In this document: positions 22,425 through 32,423 of the stretch, in pieces
How the letters are laid out: every line of letters begins with the position of its first letter
Numbering within the stretch: the first letter of the stretch is position 1
Assembly: GCA_963576735.1 (NCBI GenBank)
Contig: OY755183.1
Span: 15,829,213 to 15,893,212 of the forward strand
Reading direction: 5' to 3'
Length of the DNA stretch: 64,000 nt
From: Bedellia somnulentella
Lineage: Eukaryota > Arthropoda > Insecta > Lepidoptera > Bedelliidae
Translations under genes and position numbers: made by a program
Notes under the pieces: model-generated
Databases searched by the model: none
What the model was told of the DNA's origin: nothing
Seen by the model: only the letters and a program-made list of their open reading frames with translations

Positions 22425-22670
22425 TAACATACATACCAAATGGTTATAATTCTCTAGCAGGTGTAACCAAAAGGCGGGCGTCCGAAGTATGAAGAATAAA
22501 AGAGCCTGTATGAAAAGATTGATGGATGTAGACGAAGCAAGAGAGGTTTGCCAAGATCGTACGAAGTGGCGATCGATAGTCTCTGCCTACCCCAATGGGA
22601 ATTAACGGCGTGAGTATATGTATGTATGTAAGGTGTAACCAGAGCTTTAGAATGAAAAAAATCAATAAAA
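22425..22670 (-). repeat. SINE-A, old 3' part, split by a LINE-A
   Basis: ACATACATACC...GGTTATAATTCTCTAGCAGGTGTAACC before the insertion and AGAGCTTTAGAATGA after it. Confidence 0.65.
22470..22630 (+). mobile_element. LINE-A, 161-bp 5'-truncated insertion
   Basis: Flanked by AGGTGTAACCA (22459-22469 and 22631-22641). Encodes AGVRSMKNKRACMKRLMDV-type sequence through KWRSIVSAYPNGN, a stop, and the TATG tail. A recent, severely truncated insertion. Confidence 0.92.
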
Positions 22671-22887
22671 ATAAAATAAATAAATTTTATGATTATCGAT
22701 CTGAAGCGTATCAAGCCTCTGTAACGAATTGAAACGGACTTAGAAATACTGTAGCTTGTTTCATCAAATTCAAACTCAGTTCAGTAAATCCTATAAAATT
22801 TACTTCTACATAACGTAAGATTTAAATATAAAGCTATTGAAAAACTGAGCTCTTACTTCACCATTTTGTGTACAAGATATTGAATCA

Positions 22888-23253
22888 TGCGACACGATAG
22901 TCCAGTGGGTAGAACACCCGCCCGAAAACAGAAGGGCGTGAGTTCCAATCCTGGGACGGGCCTACACCAATTTGTCTTTTCTAAAGTCATATGTGAGGTT
23001 AATTTATCATGGTTGCTAACGGTGAGGGAAAACATCGTGAGGAAACCCACATGGCTGAGTTGTACTTAGTCATGTGACAGTTTATTCGTACAAAACGGCG
23101 ATAGGCCTGCCCCCTATCACGTGAGTACACAGTCTAAGCAAAACGTGGGTACCTTATCTGGAAACTAGGTGGCGCTTGCCATGTCAGTTCAGGAGTATTG
23201 GTACCTCTGCCAACCCCTTCGGGGATAAACGGCGTGAACGTTTATGTTATGTT
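22888..23253 (+). repeat. SINE-B, full-length copy with 11-bp target-site duplication
   Basis: 366 bp flanked by ATATTGAATCA (22877-22887 and 23254-23264). Head GCGACACGATAGTCCAGTGG; TTATG-type tail. Confidence 0.92.
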
Positions 23254-23414
23254 ATATTGAATCAATATACATCAAGAGACGATATAAACATGTAACCAAT
23301 AAGAAACATTATTAAGTTAAGTTATTTGATATAACATTGGAAATAATGAAACATCTGCGTAAACAAGCCAACTCAGTACAGTCAACGTTATAAGAAGCCT
23401 TTAAATATAGCCGT

Positions 23415-23662
23415 GCCGTGTAGTGTCGGCTTAGAATAGCACTACCCCATTTCTTCCGGTGGGTGTACGTAAGAGGCGACTGACTGTATTGGGGCTTATA
23501 AGGGATTTTTGGGCGATGCGGTTGGAGACCCATCACCAAAAACCTTTATTTTACCATCTTTTCTCCACTTAACTTTCCAAAAGAGGCTGAGGAATTTCTA
23601 AATCCTTAGCTCTGCCTACCCCATCTAGGGATTTATAGCCGTGAGAATATGTATGTATGTAT
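23415..23662 (+). repeat. SINE-A, full-length copy
   Basis: Preceded by an extra GCCGT, and its tail merges into a TAAA-repeat run at 23660-23690. Confidence 0.88.
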
Positions 23663-23928
23663 AAATAAATAAATAAATAATAAATAAATATTGCTGTCAG
23701 CCAACTAATTGATGAAAATTTGAGTACACTAATAAAATAAGACGTCAGTTCAATAGCCGATTGATGTGATCAGAACTTAATCTTAAATTTTTCACTTCTA
23801 TCACGATCTTTTCACTAAGTACAATTCAGCTATGAGGTTGCCCATGTGCTTGGTCGTATTACAGTGTATTCCTGCAAAATGGCTAAAGGCCTCCCCCGTA
23901 TCACGCTGATGCACTGTCCAAGCAAAAC

Positions 23929-23932
23929 CAAC

Positions 23933-23990
<58 letters not shown>

Positions 23991-24453
23991 TTTCATACTT
24001 ATGTATATAATATCTATATATATATTATATATAAATATTATACTATTTATAGAAGTTCTCCCTCATATTTCACATTTCATATTTTATTTTTAATTGCTGA
24101 TTGTAAATATGTATACTATGCTCAATCGTTTGATTTATACCCTTTATTGAATTAAAGTAAAACTGTTCATATTTGCTAGCTGTTATGCTTTTGTTATATA
24201 TTTTAGATATGAATATTTAACTTGTTTATACAATGTGTTATTACACATATTTTATGTGTGCTAGTTATAAGTTAGATTTAAGTTTTTTTTTAGTATATAG
24301 TAGGTCGGAGCTGAAAATCGAAGCTATCTACTTGCTGTGGATAGACCGAGCTCCGAACCTTTTTGTCTTATGTAAATATTCATTGTCGTTATTACATTTC
24401 ATGTCATGTGTGTAAAAGAGACAAATAAATGCTTTTATTATTATTATTATTAA
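23929..24453 (+). mobile_element. Retroposed element with an ATT tail and AT microsatellite
   Basis: About 525 bp inserted into SINE-B. It starts with a (TA)n run, contains GTAGGTCGGAGCTGAAAATC and its near inverse GACCGAGCTCCGAACC, and ends AATAAATGC followed by (TTA)n. AAAAC borders both sides as a short duplication. No protein is evident. Confidence 0.65.
23936..23987. repeat. (TA)n microsatellite
   Basis: About 25 uninterrupted TA units, continuing into imperfect TATATATTATAT sequence to about 24030. Confidence 0.97.
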
Positions 24454-24547
24454 AACGTGGGTACTCGAAACAGCAGGTTACAAAAATTTCACGTGATGTT
24501 CAGAAGTATTAGTATCTATGGCACCCTTTGGGGATATAATAAATAAA

Positions 24548-24737
24548 TACATACATACATATACTCACGGCTATAAATCCCTAGAAGGGGTAGCCAGAGC
24601 TAACGAATTAGAAATTCCTCAGCCACTTTTGGAAGTTGCGTGGTGTGCTTAAAAAGCCCCAATACCGTTAGTCGCCTCTTACGTACACCCACCGGAAGAA
24701 AAGGGGTAGTGCTATTCTAAGCCGACACCACACAGCA
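24548..24737 (-). repeat. SINE-A with an internal deletion
   Basis: GTTGCGTGG is joined directly to TGTGCTTAAAAAGCCCC, removing about 60 bp including the B-box-like segment. Confidence 0.85.
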
Positions 24738-24749
24738 ATAATGATAAAT

Positions 24750-24985
24750 AATAATAAATATACGGACAGACACATATTATACACAAATCAAGTTAGCCCC
24801 AAAGTAAAAGACTTGAATATGGGATACTAACTATATGATAAATAACATCCAACACTAACAAACAATAGTTTATGCTCATCACATAAATGTTGCTCTCAGC
24901 GGGGATCGAACCCGCAACCTCCAGACCGAGAAGCTAGTCACCAGAACCCACTCGGTTACGGACGTCGTCAAATATGCGGAGAGAA
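24750..24985 (-). repeat. tRNA-headed repeat
   Basis: On the - strand it begins GTCCGTAACCGAGTGGGTTC and reaches GCGGGTTCGATCCCCGCTGA, a T arm with a 5-bp stem. The rest includes GTTAGTATCCCATATTCAAG and ends near GTCCGTATATTTATT. I recognise it as a repeat common in moths and butterflies. No frame. Confidence 0.65.
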
Positions 24986-25003
24986 CGTTAAGTTTGATTA
25001 ATA

Positions 25004-25253
25004 TACATACATACATACATATACTCACGGCTATAATTCCCTGGAAGGGGTAGCCAGAGCTAAGGAATTAGAAATTCTTCAGCCACTTTTGGAAAGTTGA
25101 GTGGGGAAAAGATGGTATAATAAGGTTGTCGGTGATGGGTCTCCAACCGCAACGCCCAATGTTCCCTAAAAAGCCCCAATACCGTTAGTCGCCTCTTACG
25201 TACACCCGCCGGTAGAAATGGGGTAGCGCTATTCTAAGCCGGCGCTACACAGC
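25004..25253 (-). repeat. SINE-A with 11-bp target-site duplication
   Basis: Flanked by TTTGATTAATA (24993-25003 and 25254-25264). Same CGCTAC subfamily as the copy at 1841. Confidence 0.92.
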
Positions 25254-25499
25254 TTTGATTAATAATTTATTAACAACTCACACGTTTGAAGCCAACTGTA
25301 CCAAGTGCAATAAGAATACATGTTATTTGTACAATTTGTGTATTATTTTATTGGAAATGACGTAATTAGCAAAGTCACCTTTTTTAATTACACAACACTG
25401 GATTCAACAAAGTCACGTTTTTGCCTTGCCTGGTTAAACCAGGTTGGACATAGTAAGAGACTATGGGCTAGTTAAAGTTGTAGAAATAGATGCTAGTTT

Positions 25500-25601
25500 G
25501 CCGTGTAGATCCGGCTGAGGATATCACTACCTTTTTTGGTACCCTGTCTTACGAAACTATGTATGTCTAATGTCAAAAAATTATATATGTATGTATGTAC
25601 A
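25500..25601 (+). repeat. SINE-A, decayed and internally deleted
   Basis: GCCGTGTAGATCCGGCTGAG at the start and TATATGTATGTATGTAC at the end, with most of the middle gone. Confidence 0.6.
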
Positions 25602-25667
25602 TTTCAAAAAAATAAAAAGTATTTCAATCAAGTTTTGCCACAATCAGATACGATATAACTATATATA

Positions 25668-25695
25668 TTGGATGACTGTCAGATATTGATGCGTT
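25668..25695 (+). repeat. 28-bp exact direct repeat, copy 1
   Basis: TTGGATGACTGTCAGATATT plus GATGCGTT. The identical string occurs at 26904-26931, and the flanks differ. Confidence 0.95.
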
Positions 25696-26570
25696 ATATC
25701 AATAGTTTCAACCTACCACAGTAGAAATTAATGTCGTAAATATAAACCGAGGTAAAATGGCAATTAATTATAAAATAACAAGGTGACAGATCGGTATAGC
25801 ATGGTAACATAACATTCACGTGACAACGTGAACAAAAGACCAAATGATGAGTCTGTCATTTCCGCTGGACACACAATTTCTATGTCGCCCGAAGGTCACC
25901 AGCGATTTGTCATGTTTGAAAATATCTACGTGATCTGTTGCAGTTTTTTAATAAGCGTTTATTTATTTGCTGCGTGCACGAGTTTTTAGTAAAATACATT
26001 TTCGTAAAGACGATTATCGTATCGTAGAGAATATAAAATAGACTCAACAATGAACCAGTCCTTGCAGAAAATTGCTTTTAAATGGATCACCTCAAATTGA
26101 AAGAAAATTTATAAACACTTTTATTAAATTGAAATAATATTCAGAATATGTTGTTTTGTTTTGATTTGAGAAGAAACAAAGTTCACATAATTATAAAGGG
26201 CAAAAATTAAAAAAATCTAGTTGCGTACTCGTAATAACTATGGAAGGACTTTACCCATCTATACATAAAAGTATCTTAAAAATGTAGAGAGATGTGAGGA
26301 TAGGATATGAATTATTAATAAGTCCCATTTATCGTCATCAGGAAAATAATTTCCTAAAACCCCAGCAAGGTCCTTACAGCCTATGGGAATGTCGTTGAAA
26401 AGTTATTTCCATTCATACACACACAAATAAATTTAAAAACTTAATTACCATCGCATACAGCAACTGACTTTATCTCTCATTCCGGTTTACGTTAGATTCT
26501 ATACTAACTAAGACTACTAACAAGATGTTTTCCCTAAAACTGTACTTTACAATAACCCACGACACTACCG
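25696..26570. other. No gene seen
   Basis: Sequence between the two 28-bp repeats, without a recognised repeat family. It would be the place to look for a second exon of the frame at 26571-26753, but I found no convincing one. Confidence 0.45.
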
Positions 26571-26753
26571 TTAAATAAAAAGGAAGAAAGCAATCACGAT
26601 TTTTACGGCCAATATTCCCTCCAAAAGAGTAACGTAGTAAGCGCCAACAATAAAGGACTCAGTCCATTTAGTAATGAAACACAATTGCATAAGACCCTCA
26701 CAACATAGCAGGTACAATAGCACAATAAGAATGTTCAGAGTATAGGACAACAT
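26571..26753 (-). CDS. Hypothetical hydrophobic small protein or signal-peptide exon
   Basis: From the first ATG at 26753 the - strand encodes 60 residues starting MLSYTLNILIVLLYLLCCEG, followed by two further hydrophobic stretches (FIVGAYYVTLL, ILAVKIVIAFFLFI). Codon 18 overlaps TGTT|GTGAGG, a good 5' splice site at 26701, so the real exon may stop after MLSYTLNILIVLLYLLC. Small signal-peptide first exons with a TATA box are typical of insect cuticle and other secreted-protein genes. A TATAAAAA lies about 93 bp upstream. I found no exon 2, no homology is recognised, and AT-rich DNA makes chance hydrophobic frames common. Confidence 0.3.
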   Translation of the reverse strand: MLSYTLNILIVLLYLLCCEGLMQLCFITKWTESFIVGAYYVTLLEGILAVKIVIAFFLFI

Positions 26754-26817
26754 AGTTTTTAGGTGCACAAGAGTACCTTGTACGGAGTGGCACCGCGCAC
26801 ACTACAAGTGCGCATGT

Positions 26818-26853
26818 GTGCGTCAGTGTTACCAGCCTCGCAGGGTTTTTATA
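26818..26853 (-). promoter_or_regulatory. Possible TATA-box promoter
   Basis: TATAAAAA on the - strand at 26853-26846, in GTCGTATAAAAACCC. About 30 bp downstream lies ACACTGACGC, a weak initiator. It points towards the frame starting at 26753. Motif evidence only. Confidence 0.35.
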
Positions 26854-26903
26854 CGACTTGCCTCGCGGTTGAGACTACCGGTTTTTGATATGAAATTTTT
26901 AGG

Positions 26904-26931
26904 TTGGATGACTGTCAGATATTGATGCGTT
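26904..26931 (+). repeat. 28-bp exact direct repeat, copy 2
   Basis: Same string and orientation as 25668-25695, 1236 bp apart. The hydrophobic frame and its TATA box lie between the two copies. Confidence 0.95.
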
Positions 26932-27127
26932 TGTGTTGTTTTGTGCTGTTATACTTGGCTTTTAAGTGGTCTAAAGTAAATCATTTTGACCCCAGAACCC
27001 GTAGAATTTGGATTGCAGTTAACCTTATTTGCACTGTATTGACTGACTTTAGACAACATTGAGAACATTATCATTTTGAGTTTAATTTTTAGAATATATT
27101 CTTAAAAGAACATTGATATGGTATTAT

Positions 27128-27375
27128 TTATGGTAGGTATCTATAGAGCTAATGTGGAAGGTAATGTTAGTAGAGGACGGCCACGAAAGACACACTTGGA
27201 CCAAATTGAGAGTGTGCTCAAAAAGGCAGGCGTCCGAAGTATGAAGAATAAAAGAGCATGTTTGAAAAGATTGATGGATGTAGACGAAGCAAGAGAGGTT
27301 TGCCAGGATCGTACGAAGTGGCGATCGATAGTCTCTGCCTACCCCAATAAGAATTAACGGCGTAAGTATATGTAT
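27128..27375 (+). mobile_element. LINE-A, 248-bp 5'-truncated insertion
   Basis: Exact 13-bp target-site duplication GATATGGTATTAT (27115-27127, 27376-27388). The open frame ends GRPRKTHLDQIESVLKKAGV...KWRSIVSAYPN, then a stop and the tail CGGCGTAAGTATATGTATG. It shows that the reverse transcriptase stop codon lies about 25 bp from the element's 3' end, so there is almost no 3' UTR. Confidence 0.93.
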
Positions 27376-27572
27376 GATATGGTATTATAAAGTCAGCCAT
27401 GTTATTGTTATAAGACTAAAATGTTATACTTAACAATTTAAGATAATTCTACAACAGCTAATAACGTATGCGGTAATTTTATTATATACTGGATGTTATG
27501 GTAATTACTTTATTTTTTCATGACACTATTTACCCTATTATATACTAATACTATATTATATTACTATTTACC

Positions 27573-27750
27573 ATTTCTTCCGGTGGGTGTACGTAAGAGG
27601 CGACTAACGGTATTGGAGACCCATCACCAACAACCTTTACTTTGCCATCTTTTCCCCACTCAACTTTCCAAAAGTGGCTGAGGAATTTCTAATTCCTTAG
27701 CTCTAGCTACCCCTTCTAGGAATTTATAGCCGTGAGTATATGAATGTATG
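27573..27750 (+). repeat. SINE-A, 5'-truncated, with target-site duplication
   Basis: TACTATTTACC at 27562-27572 and 27751-27761. The copy starts inside the ATTTCTTCCGG block. About 30 bp containing the GATGCGGTTGG stretch are missing. Confidence 0.9.
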
Positions 27751-27854
27751 TACTATTTACCCATGTTTTAAGTTAATGGTTAGACTAAGGAAGTATATAA
27801 AAAGTAAAGCAGAGGGAAGAATAACCGTGATAGGGCAGTGCGAGAAACAACGCT

Positions 27855-28110
27855 CCTCCTTCATGACTATGTGTCTGTTCTAAAGTCATTCATTGGGTTA
27901 GTTAAACAAGGTTGTTAAGAGTGAGGAAAACAATATGAGGAAACTCACATGGGCTGAGTTATACTTAGTCAAGTACCTTTTCACGTGAGTGTATTCACGC
28001 AAATAGTAGGTATTCTGAAGACCACGCGACAAAAAGGTCTCGCGACATTTTAAGGTATTAGTAACACTGCCACCGCTACGGGTATTTGCAGCGTGAACAT
28101 TGAGTTATGT
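27855..28110 (+). repeat. SINE-B, decayed copy
   Basis: Order of landmarks preserved: AAAACAATATGAGGAAACTC, ACATGGGCTGAGTTATACTT, and CGCTACGGGTATTTGCAGCG. The tRNA head is lost. Confidence 0.7.
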
Positions 28111-28508
28111 TGAGCAACGGAAATTACATCCTTAAGCTCTAATTTGATTTTGTGATATGTCATCAGATTTGTTTGTCTCTGTGTGATTATTTTCCATGAC
28201 ACTAGACATTTCTGGTTTTTTCCAATTTCCAATTTAAATTCTTGGCTGGAACTTCAAAGGCTTCGGTAATAGAACAGTAATAAAGATACATGTATATCAT
28301 TTACTTGTTTCATCCTAAAACGCGTGGCAGATATACTAAATTGACTATCAAGAGAAAACTTGTCGCCTAGTGTTAGAAAAGTTAAAGACACAGATAGATC
28401 ACAACACAGACTCTTCGTAGACCACGTACAACCTCTTGGCAGAGGTTATATGATTTATAAACACCTCGTCACGTTTGTGTAACTTGGTTCATTATACCCA
28501 CGTTTTAC
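28111..28508. other. No gene seen
   Basis: No coding region is recognised. A weak SINE-B trace lies near 28360-28450. Confidence 0.45.
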
Positions 28509-28743
28509 AAGAGGCGACTAAGGGTATGGGGCTTTTTAAGTGGTTTTCGGGCAATGCGGTTGGAGACCAATCACCAATGATACTTTATTTTTACCTCCTT
28601 GTCCCCTATCAACTTCAAATGTGGCTGAGGAGCTTTGAATCGCTTTTTAAGATTTAAGGAAAACCCCTTCAAATGCTCTTAGACTCCTCTTTCGATAGCC
28701 GTGGGTAGAAAGGGGTAGGACATTCTATGCCGGCACTACACGG
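28509..28743. repeat. Two SINE-A fragments, head to head
   Basis: 28509-28640 is the + strand middle of an older-subfamily SINE-A (GATACTTTATTTTTACC variant). 28660-28743 is the inverted 5' end with GATAGCCGTGGGTAGAAAGG and ends GGCACTACACGG. Confidence 0.65.
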
Positions 28744-29430
28744 CAATACAAGACGGGGATAGTAAACAGTCTATTAGTCAATCAACCTTTCAGTAACTAC
28801 CTTTATTCACGCGAACACACAAACTTTCACATTTGTAACATTAGTGTACTTATTATGTTTAATAACAGTTGTGTTTCTGTTCTGTTGATGATCAAAAAGA
28901 AAGTTATTTGCAGTCAAAATCTAGTGCGTTACGCTCTAAAACAAAATGGAGGCAATGAAGCGATTATTGCAGGTGTACAAAAAGTATATTTTTTAGAAAA
29001 AAAGTAGTATAATGATACTTTGGAGGTGACCTAGATTAGGATTAAGGCTTTAATAGGCAGGCATAAAATATTTACTTTATCGTTATAATGGTAGGTAGCG
29101 AAGATATTTTGGTAAACTAATCTATATGTGGCGCCTATAATGTAGCTTTGTAGTTCTGTGCTTAGAATAGAATCGATAAAAGTAAAATTGGCTTCAATAT
29201 AAGGTGGAGCACATAGATGTTAATAAATGCCATCATAACTCTAAACTGTGCCCTGAACAAATCTTTTAACCCTTACATTACTCATTTCCATGCCCGTTTC
29301 TTAAGTGGCAACTAAGGGTATTGGGGCTTCATCAGTGATGATCCCAACATAAATATTATTCGCCTTTGAAAACAATATATATCTTAACATCATCCAACCT
29401 TTATACCTTTACAAATTACTTGATCCTAAC
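28744..29430. other. No gene seen
   Basis: AT-rich DNA. GGCAACTAAGGGTATTGGGG at about 29306 is a trace of SINE-A. Confidence 0.5.
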
Positions 29431-29652
29431 TATACATACACACACTCACATACTAGAGCTAAGGAATTAGAAATTACTCAGCCACTTTTGGAAGTTGAGT
29501 GGGGAAAAGATGGTAAAAATAAAGGTTTTTGGTGATGGGTCTCCAACCGCATCGCCCAAAAATCCAATAAAAAGCCCCAATACCCTTAGTCGCCTCTTAC
29601 AACACCCGTGGGTAGAAAGGGGTGGCGACATTCTAACCCGGCACTACACGGC
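29431..29652 (-). repeat. SINE-A missing its subterminal block
   Basis: The inverted tail is followed directly by AGAGCTAAGGAATTAG, so the ~27-bp GGCTATAAATCCC block is deleted. Older subfamily at the 5' end (AACACCCGTGGGTAGAAAGG). Confidence 0.82.
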
Positions 29653-30072
29653 AATCTCTAATAATATAAACGAAAAGTCAAGTTATTACTAAGTACGAAT
29701 AAAAAATAAGCAATATTTTTCGTCTGAAAACATTCCTAAGTGCCACAATTAGGCACGGCGCGACGCTCGTTTAAGGTGACTCAATTCTGTCAACAATTTG
29801 CCATCTTTAACACAACATATTGAAAGACAAGGTGAATTTATATTAATGGTAATATATTGAATAATTTATATTGACATTATTTACTCATTTGCAGCGGTTT
29901 TCGTTAATGGCTTTTAAATACAAATTAAATATGTCTTTCGTATAAATCATACCTATAACGTATAGTTTGGAAAAACTGAGCCAAGAGGAAGTTTGATACG
30001 GAGTTACTTAGGTATTCTTTTTTAATGTACCCTTTTAGGTAATTCAACCGAAAATTTACCTAAACATATTAA
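29653..30072. other. No gene seen
   Basis: AT-rich DNA without recognised features. Confidence 0.5.
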
Positions 30073-30177
30073 CCCATTAGTTACTATTGGGGTAGGCAGA
30101 GACAATCGATCGCTATTTTGTACGATCCTGGCCAACCTCTTGAGGTTCGTCTACATTCAATGATCTTTTCATAAATT
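30073..30177 (-). mobile_element. LINE-A 3' fragment
   Basis: Inverted GGGGTAGGCAGAGACAATCG through TTGTACGATCCTGGCCAACC. It has lost its tail. The following 330 bp hold no recognised gene. Confidence 0.72.
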
Positions 30178-30506
30178 TGTATTAAATCTTACTTAAAAAT
30201 CGTTGTAACTAGTAGTTTTTTTATTTAACTATGTATTTCAATACTCATATAATGAAAATACATTAAGTTTATTTTTTTGTACACTTTTAGGGAAATAAAC
30301 TTTTACATTACGTCCTCATAAACTTCATACATATTTATTACAATGACTGTTCTCAATATAATAAAATACCTTTCGGGCACATGTATTTTTTGGAATTTGT
30401 CTATATTTCGAAAAGAGAAAAACGTTTTTAGCTATCTGTAGTAGCGGCCACATACCAGACACTATAAGGGTAGACCTCTCACTTGTACACAGATAGATCG
30501 CTAAGC

Positions 30507-30590
30507 ATACATACATATACTCACGGCCATAAATCTCAAAAAGGGGTAGTCAGAGTTTTAGTCCTAGAAACTCCTCAGCCACCTTTTTAA
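30507..30590 (-). repeat. SINE-A 3' fragment, older subfamily
   Basis: ATACATACATATACTCACGG, then AGGGGTAGTCAGAGTTTTAG, ending CCTCAGCCACC. Confidence 0.75.
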
Positions 30591-30663
30591 GCAATAGTTA
30601 ATATATCTATAGTAGCGGATAGTGCAAGCTAAACCCAACTTCCCAAATTAATCTTTAGGACAT

Positions 30664-30810
30664 CTGCAGGGCAAGCACGAGCCGTGTTTAAACTAGTTAT
30701 CGCGTGGGATAAAGCAGCCATCTCTTACGCACTTAATTAGTATCGTATACTGCCATCTCATTCTAACCGTTATCGTGTCGATAAAATTGCGCTCGTGCTT
30801 GTCCTGCAGG
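30664..30810 (+). mobile_element. MITE-A copy
   Basis: About 147 bp bounded by CTGCAGGGCAAGCACGAGC and GCTCGTGCTTGTCCTGCAG. The inside shares GCGTGGGATAAAGCAGCCAT and AACCGTTATCGTGTCGATAA with the other copies. No coding region. The superfamily is not determined. Confidence 0.85.
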
Positions 30811-31004
30811 ACAGCAACATACACTATTTGACTACCCGTTGGTTTAATGGTTTTCAGATAACCAGATTTTATACGTAAACATAAAAAGAGCAGTTTGAAA
30901 CTGGTATGTCTTAATAGCATATTAATTTCTTTTACAATTCTGTTCACAGAGCGGTAAAAAGTATTTACAGTCCCGTAGATGTGGATATATCCTACAATAA
31001 TATT

Positions 31005-31253
31005 ACATACATACATACATATACTCACGGCTAAAAATCCCTAAAAGAGGTAGCCAGAGCTGAGAAATTGGAAATTCCTCAGCCACTTTTGGAAGTTGAG
31101 TGGGGAAAAGATGGTAGCATAAAGGTTGTTAGTGATGGGTCTCCAACCGCATCGCCCAAAAATCCCTTAAAAAGCCCCAAGTCCGTTAGTCGCCTCTTAC
31201 GTACACCCACCGGAAGAAATAGAGTAGTGCTATTCTAAGCCGACGTTACACAG
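31005..31253 (-). repeat. SINE-A with 13-bp target-site duplication
   Basis: CTACAATAATATT (30992-31004) and CTAGAATAATATT (31254-31266), one mismatch. Confidence 0.9.
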
Positions 31254-31296
31254 CTAGAATAATATTCTTACTTGATTATAAAAAAACTATTAAACG

Positions 31297-31472
31297 CCGT
31301 GTAGTGCTGGCATAGAATGTCGATACCTCTTTCTACCCACGGGTGTCGTTAGAGGCAACTGAGGGTATGGGGCTTTTTAAGTGATTTTTGGGCGATGCGG
31401 TTTGAGACCTATCTCTTGCTACCTCTTTTTGGGATTTATGGCCGTGAATATATGTATTTATGTATGTATGTA
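31297..31472 (+). repeat. SINE-A, older subfamily, internally deleted
   Basis: GAGACCTATCTC runs straight into TTGCTACCTCTTTTTGGG, so about 75 bp are missing. GCCGTGTAGTGCTGGC is at the 5' end. Confidence 0.75.
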
Positions 31473-31886
31473 CAAAGCTATTCAACTATACAATTATCTT
31501 AAATACAGGTTCTCCTAACTCCTTATTATTTCATCGTCCTTTCTTAACAAAGAACAAAAATAACGTGTAGCAATAAAATGAGAAGATTTACTGCCACCGC
31601 CAATAACTAAAGTGAAATATTTCCAATGAACTGGAAGAACAAGCGATCACGGCTATCAACCATGATATTCGTGTTTACTATGTGTGGAATATTGTAAAGA
31701 ATCTCATTACTAATTCAATGGTTTACTGCGGTCGGTTAATAATTTATTCATCGAGTATTTACCGCCACAGATGGCATCCCAAGGTCACATACTTGGACCA
31801 TGGCGTCTGGAGAATACTAAACAACTTTAAACTCATCCAAGTGTCACCGGATTTTCTTTATCTTCTAATACTAAAAATAGTATTTG
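31473..31886. other. No gene established
   Basis: Mostly featureless. On the - strand a 44-nt segment, 31806-31763, sits between GTATTCTCCAG and GGCG|GTAAAT and is open in the phase left by the signal-peptide exon at 42144-42228. This is too weak to call as an exon. Confidence 0.35.
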
Positions 31887-31898
31887 TATTTTTAATCC

Positions 31899-32149
31899 TG
31901 TGTAGTAGCTGTGTAGTGCCGGCTTAGAATAGCACTACCCCATTTCTTCCGGTGGGTTTACGTAAGAGGCGACTAACGGTATAGGGGCTTTTTAAGGGAT
32001 TTTGGGGCGATGCGGTTGGAGACCCATCACCAACAACCTTTATTCTACCATCTTTTCCCCACTCAACTTCCAAAAGTGGCTGAGAAATCAGAAATTTCTA
32101 CCCCTTTTAGGGATTTATAGCCGTGAGTATATGTATGTATGTATGTATG
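31899..32149 (+). repeat. SINE-A with a partly duplicated 5' end
   Basis: Flanked by TATTTTTAATCC (31887-31898 and 32150-32161). It begins TGTGTAGTAGCTGTGTAGTG, so the first ~8 bp of the element are repeated inside the duplication. A small deletion removes the GCTCTGG block. Confidence 0.9.
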
Positions 32150-32218
32150 TATTTTTAATCCCTCTTGTTAATGCATCATCGTAAGCATAAAAGAAAACAC
32201 TTTATCGCACAGTCTCAC

Positions 32219-32412
32219 CTCAACTCAAACGTTCACATCGTATATCCCCGAAGCGGTTGGCAGAGGTACTAATACTTTAAAACATCACATGACATTGTCA
32301 CCTGGTGTTCAGAGCTTGGCTAATTATAATTTTTGGTCATGTGGGTCTCCTCACGATGTTTTCCTTCACCGTTAACAACCATGATAAATTTACCACACAT
32401 ATGACTTTAAAC
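32219..32412 (-). repeat. SINE-B partial copy
   Basis: Inverted tail-side half from CAAACGTTCACATCG to ACCACACATATGACTTTA. An internal deletion joins GGTGTTCAGAGC to the GTCATGTGGGTCTCCTCACG block. Confidence 0.8.
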
Positions 32413-32423
32413 ATATACGGCTT

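Larger units (their letters stand above)
23812..24540 (+). repeat. SINE-B, old copy split by a retroposed element
   Basis: The left part ends CACTGTCCAAGCAAAAC and the right part resumes AAAACGTGGGTACTCGAAAC through to a CCCTTTGGGGATATAA end. The break falls within the conserved AAGCAAAACGTGGGTAC block. Confidence 0.75.

Noticed and set aside
23936..23987. (TA)n tract as a replication origin or structural element
   Set aside because: It is the head of a retroposed element and is better explained as a microsatellite.
31763..31806. Possible second exon (- strand) for the signal-peptide gene at 42228
   Set aside because: It has an acceptor, a donor and the right phase, but 44 nt between plausible splice sites is expected by chance in 42 kb. 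No homology supports it.
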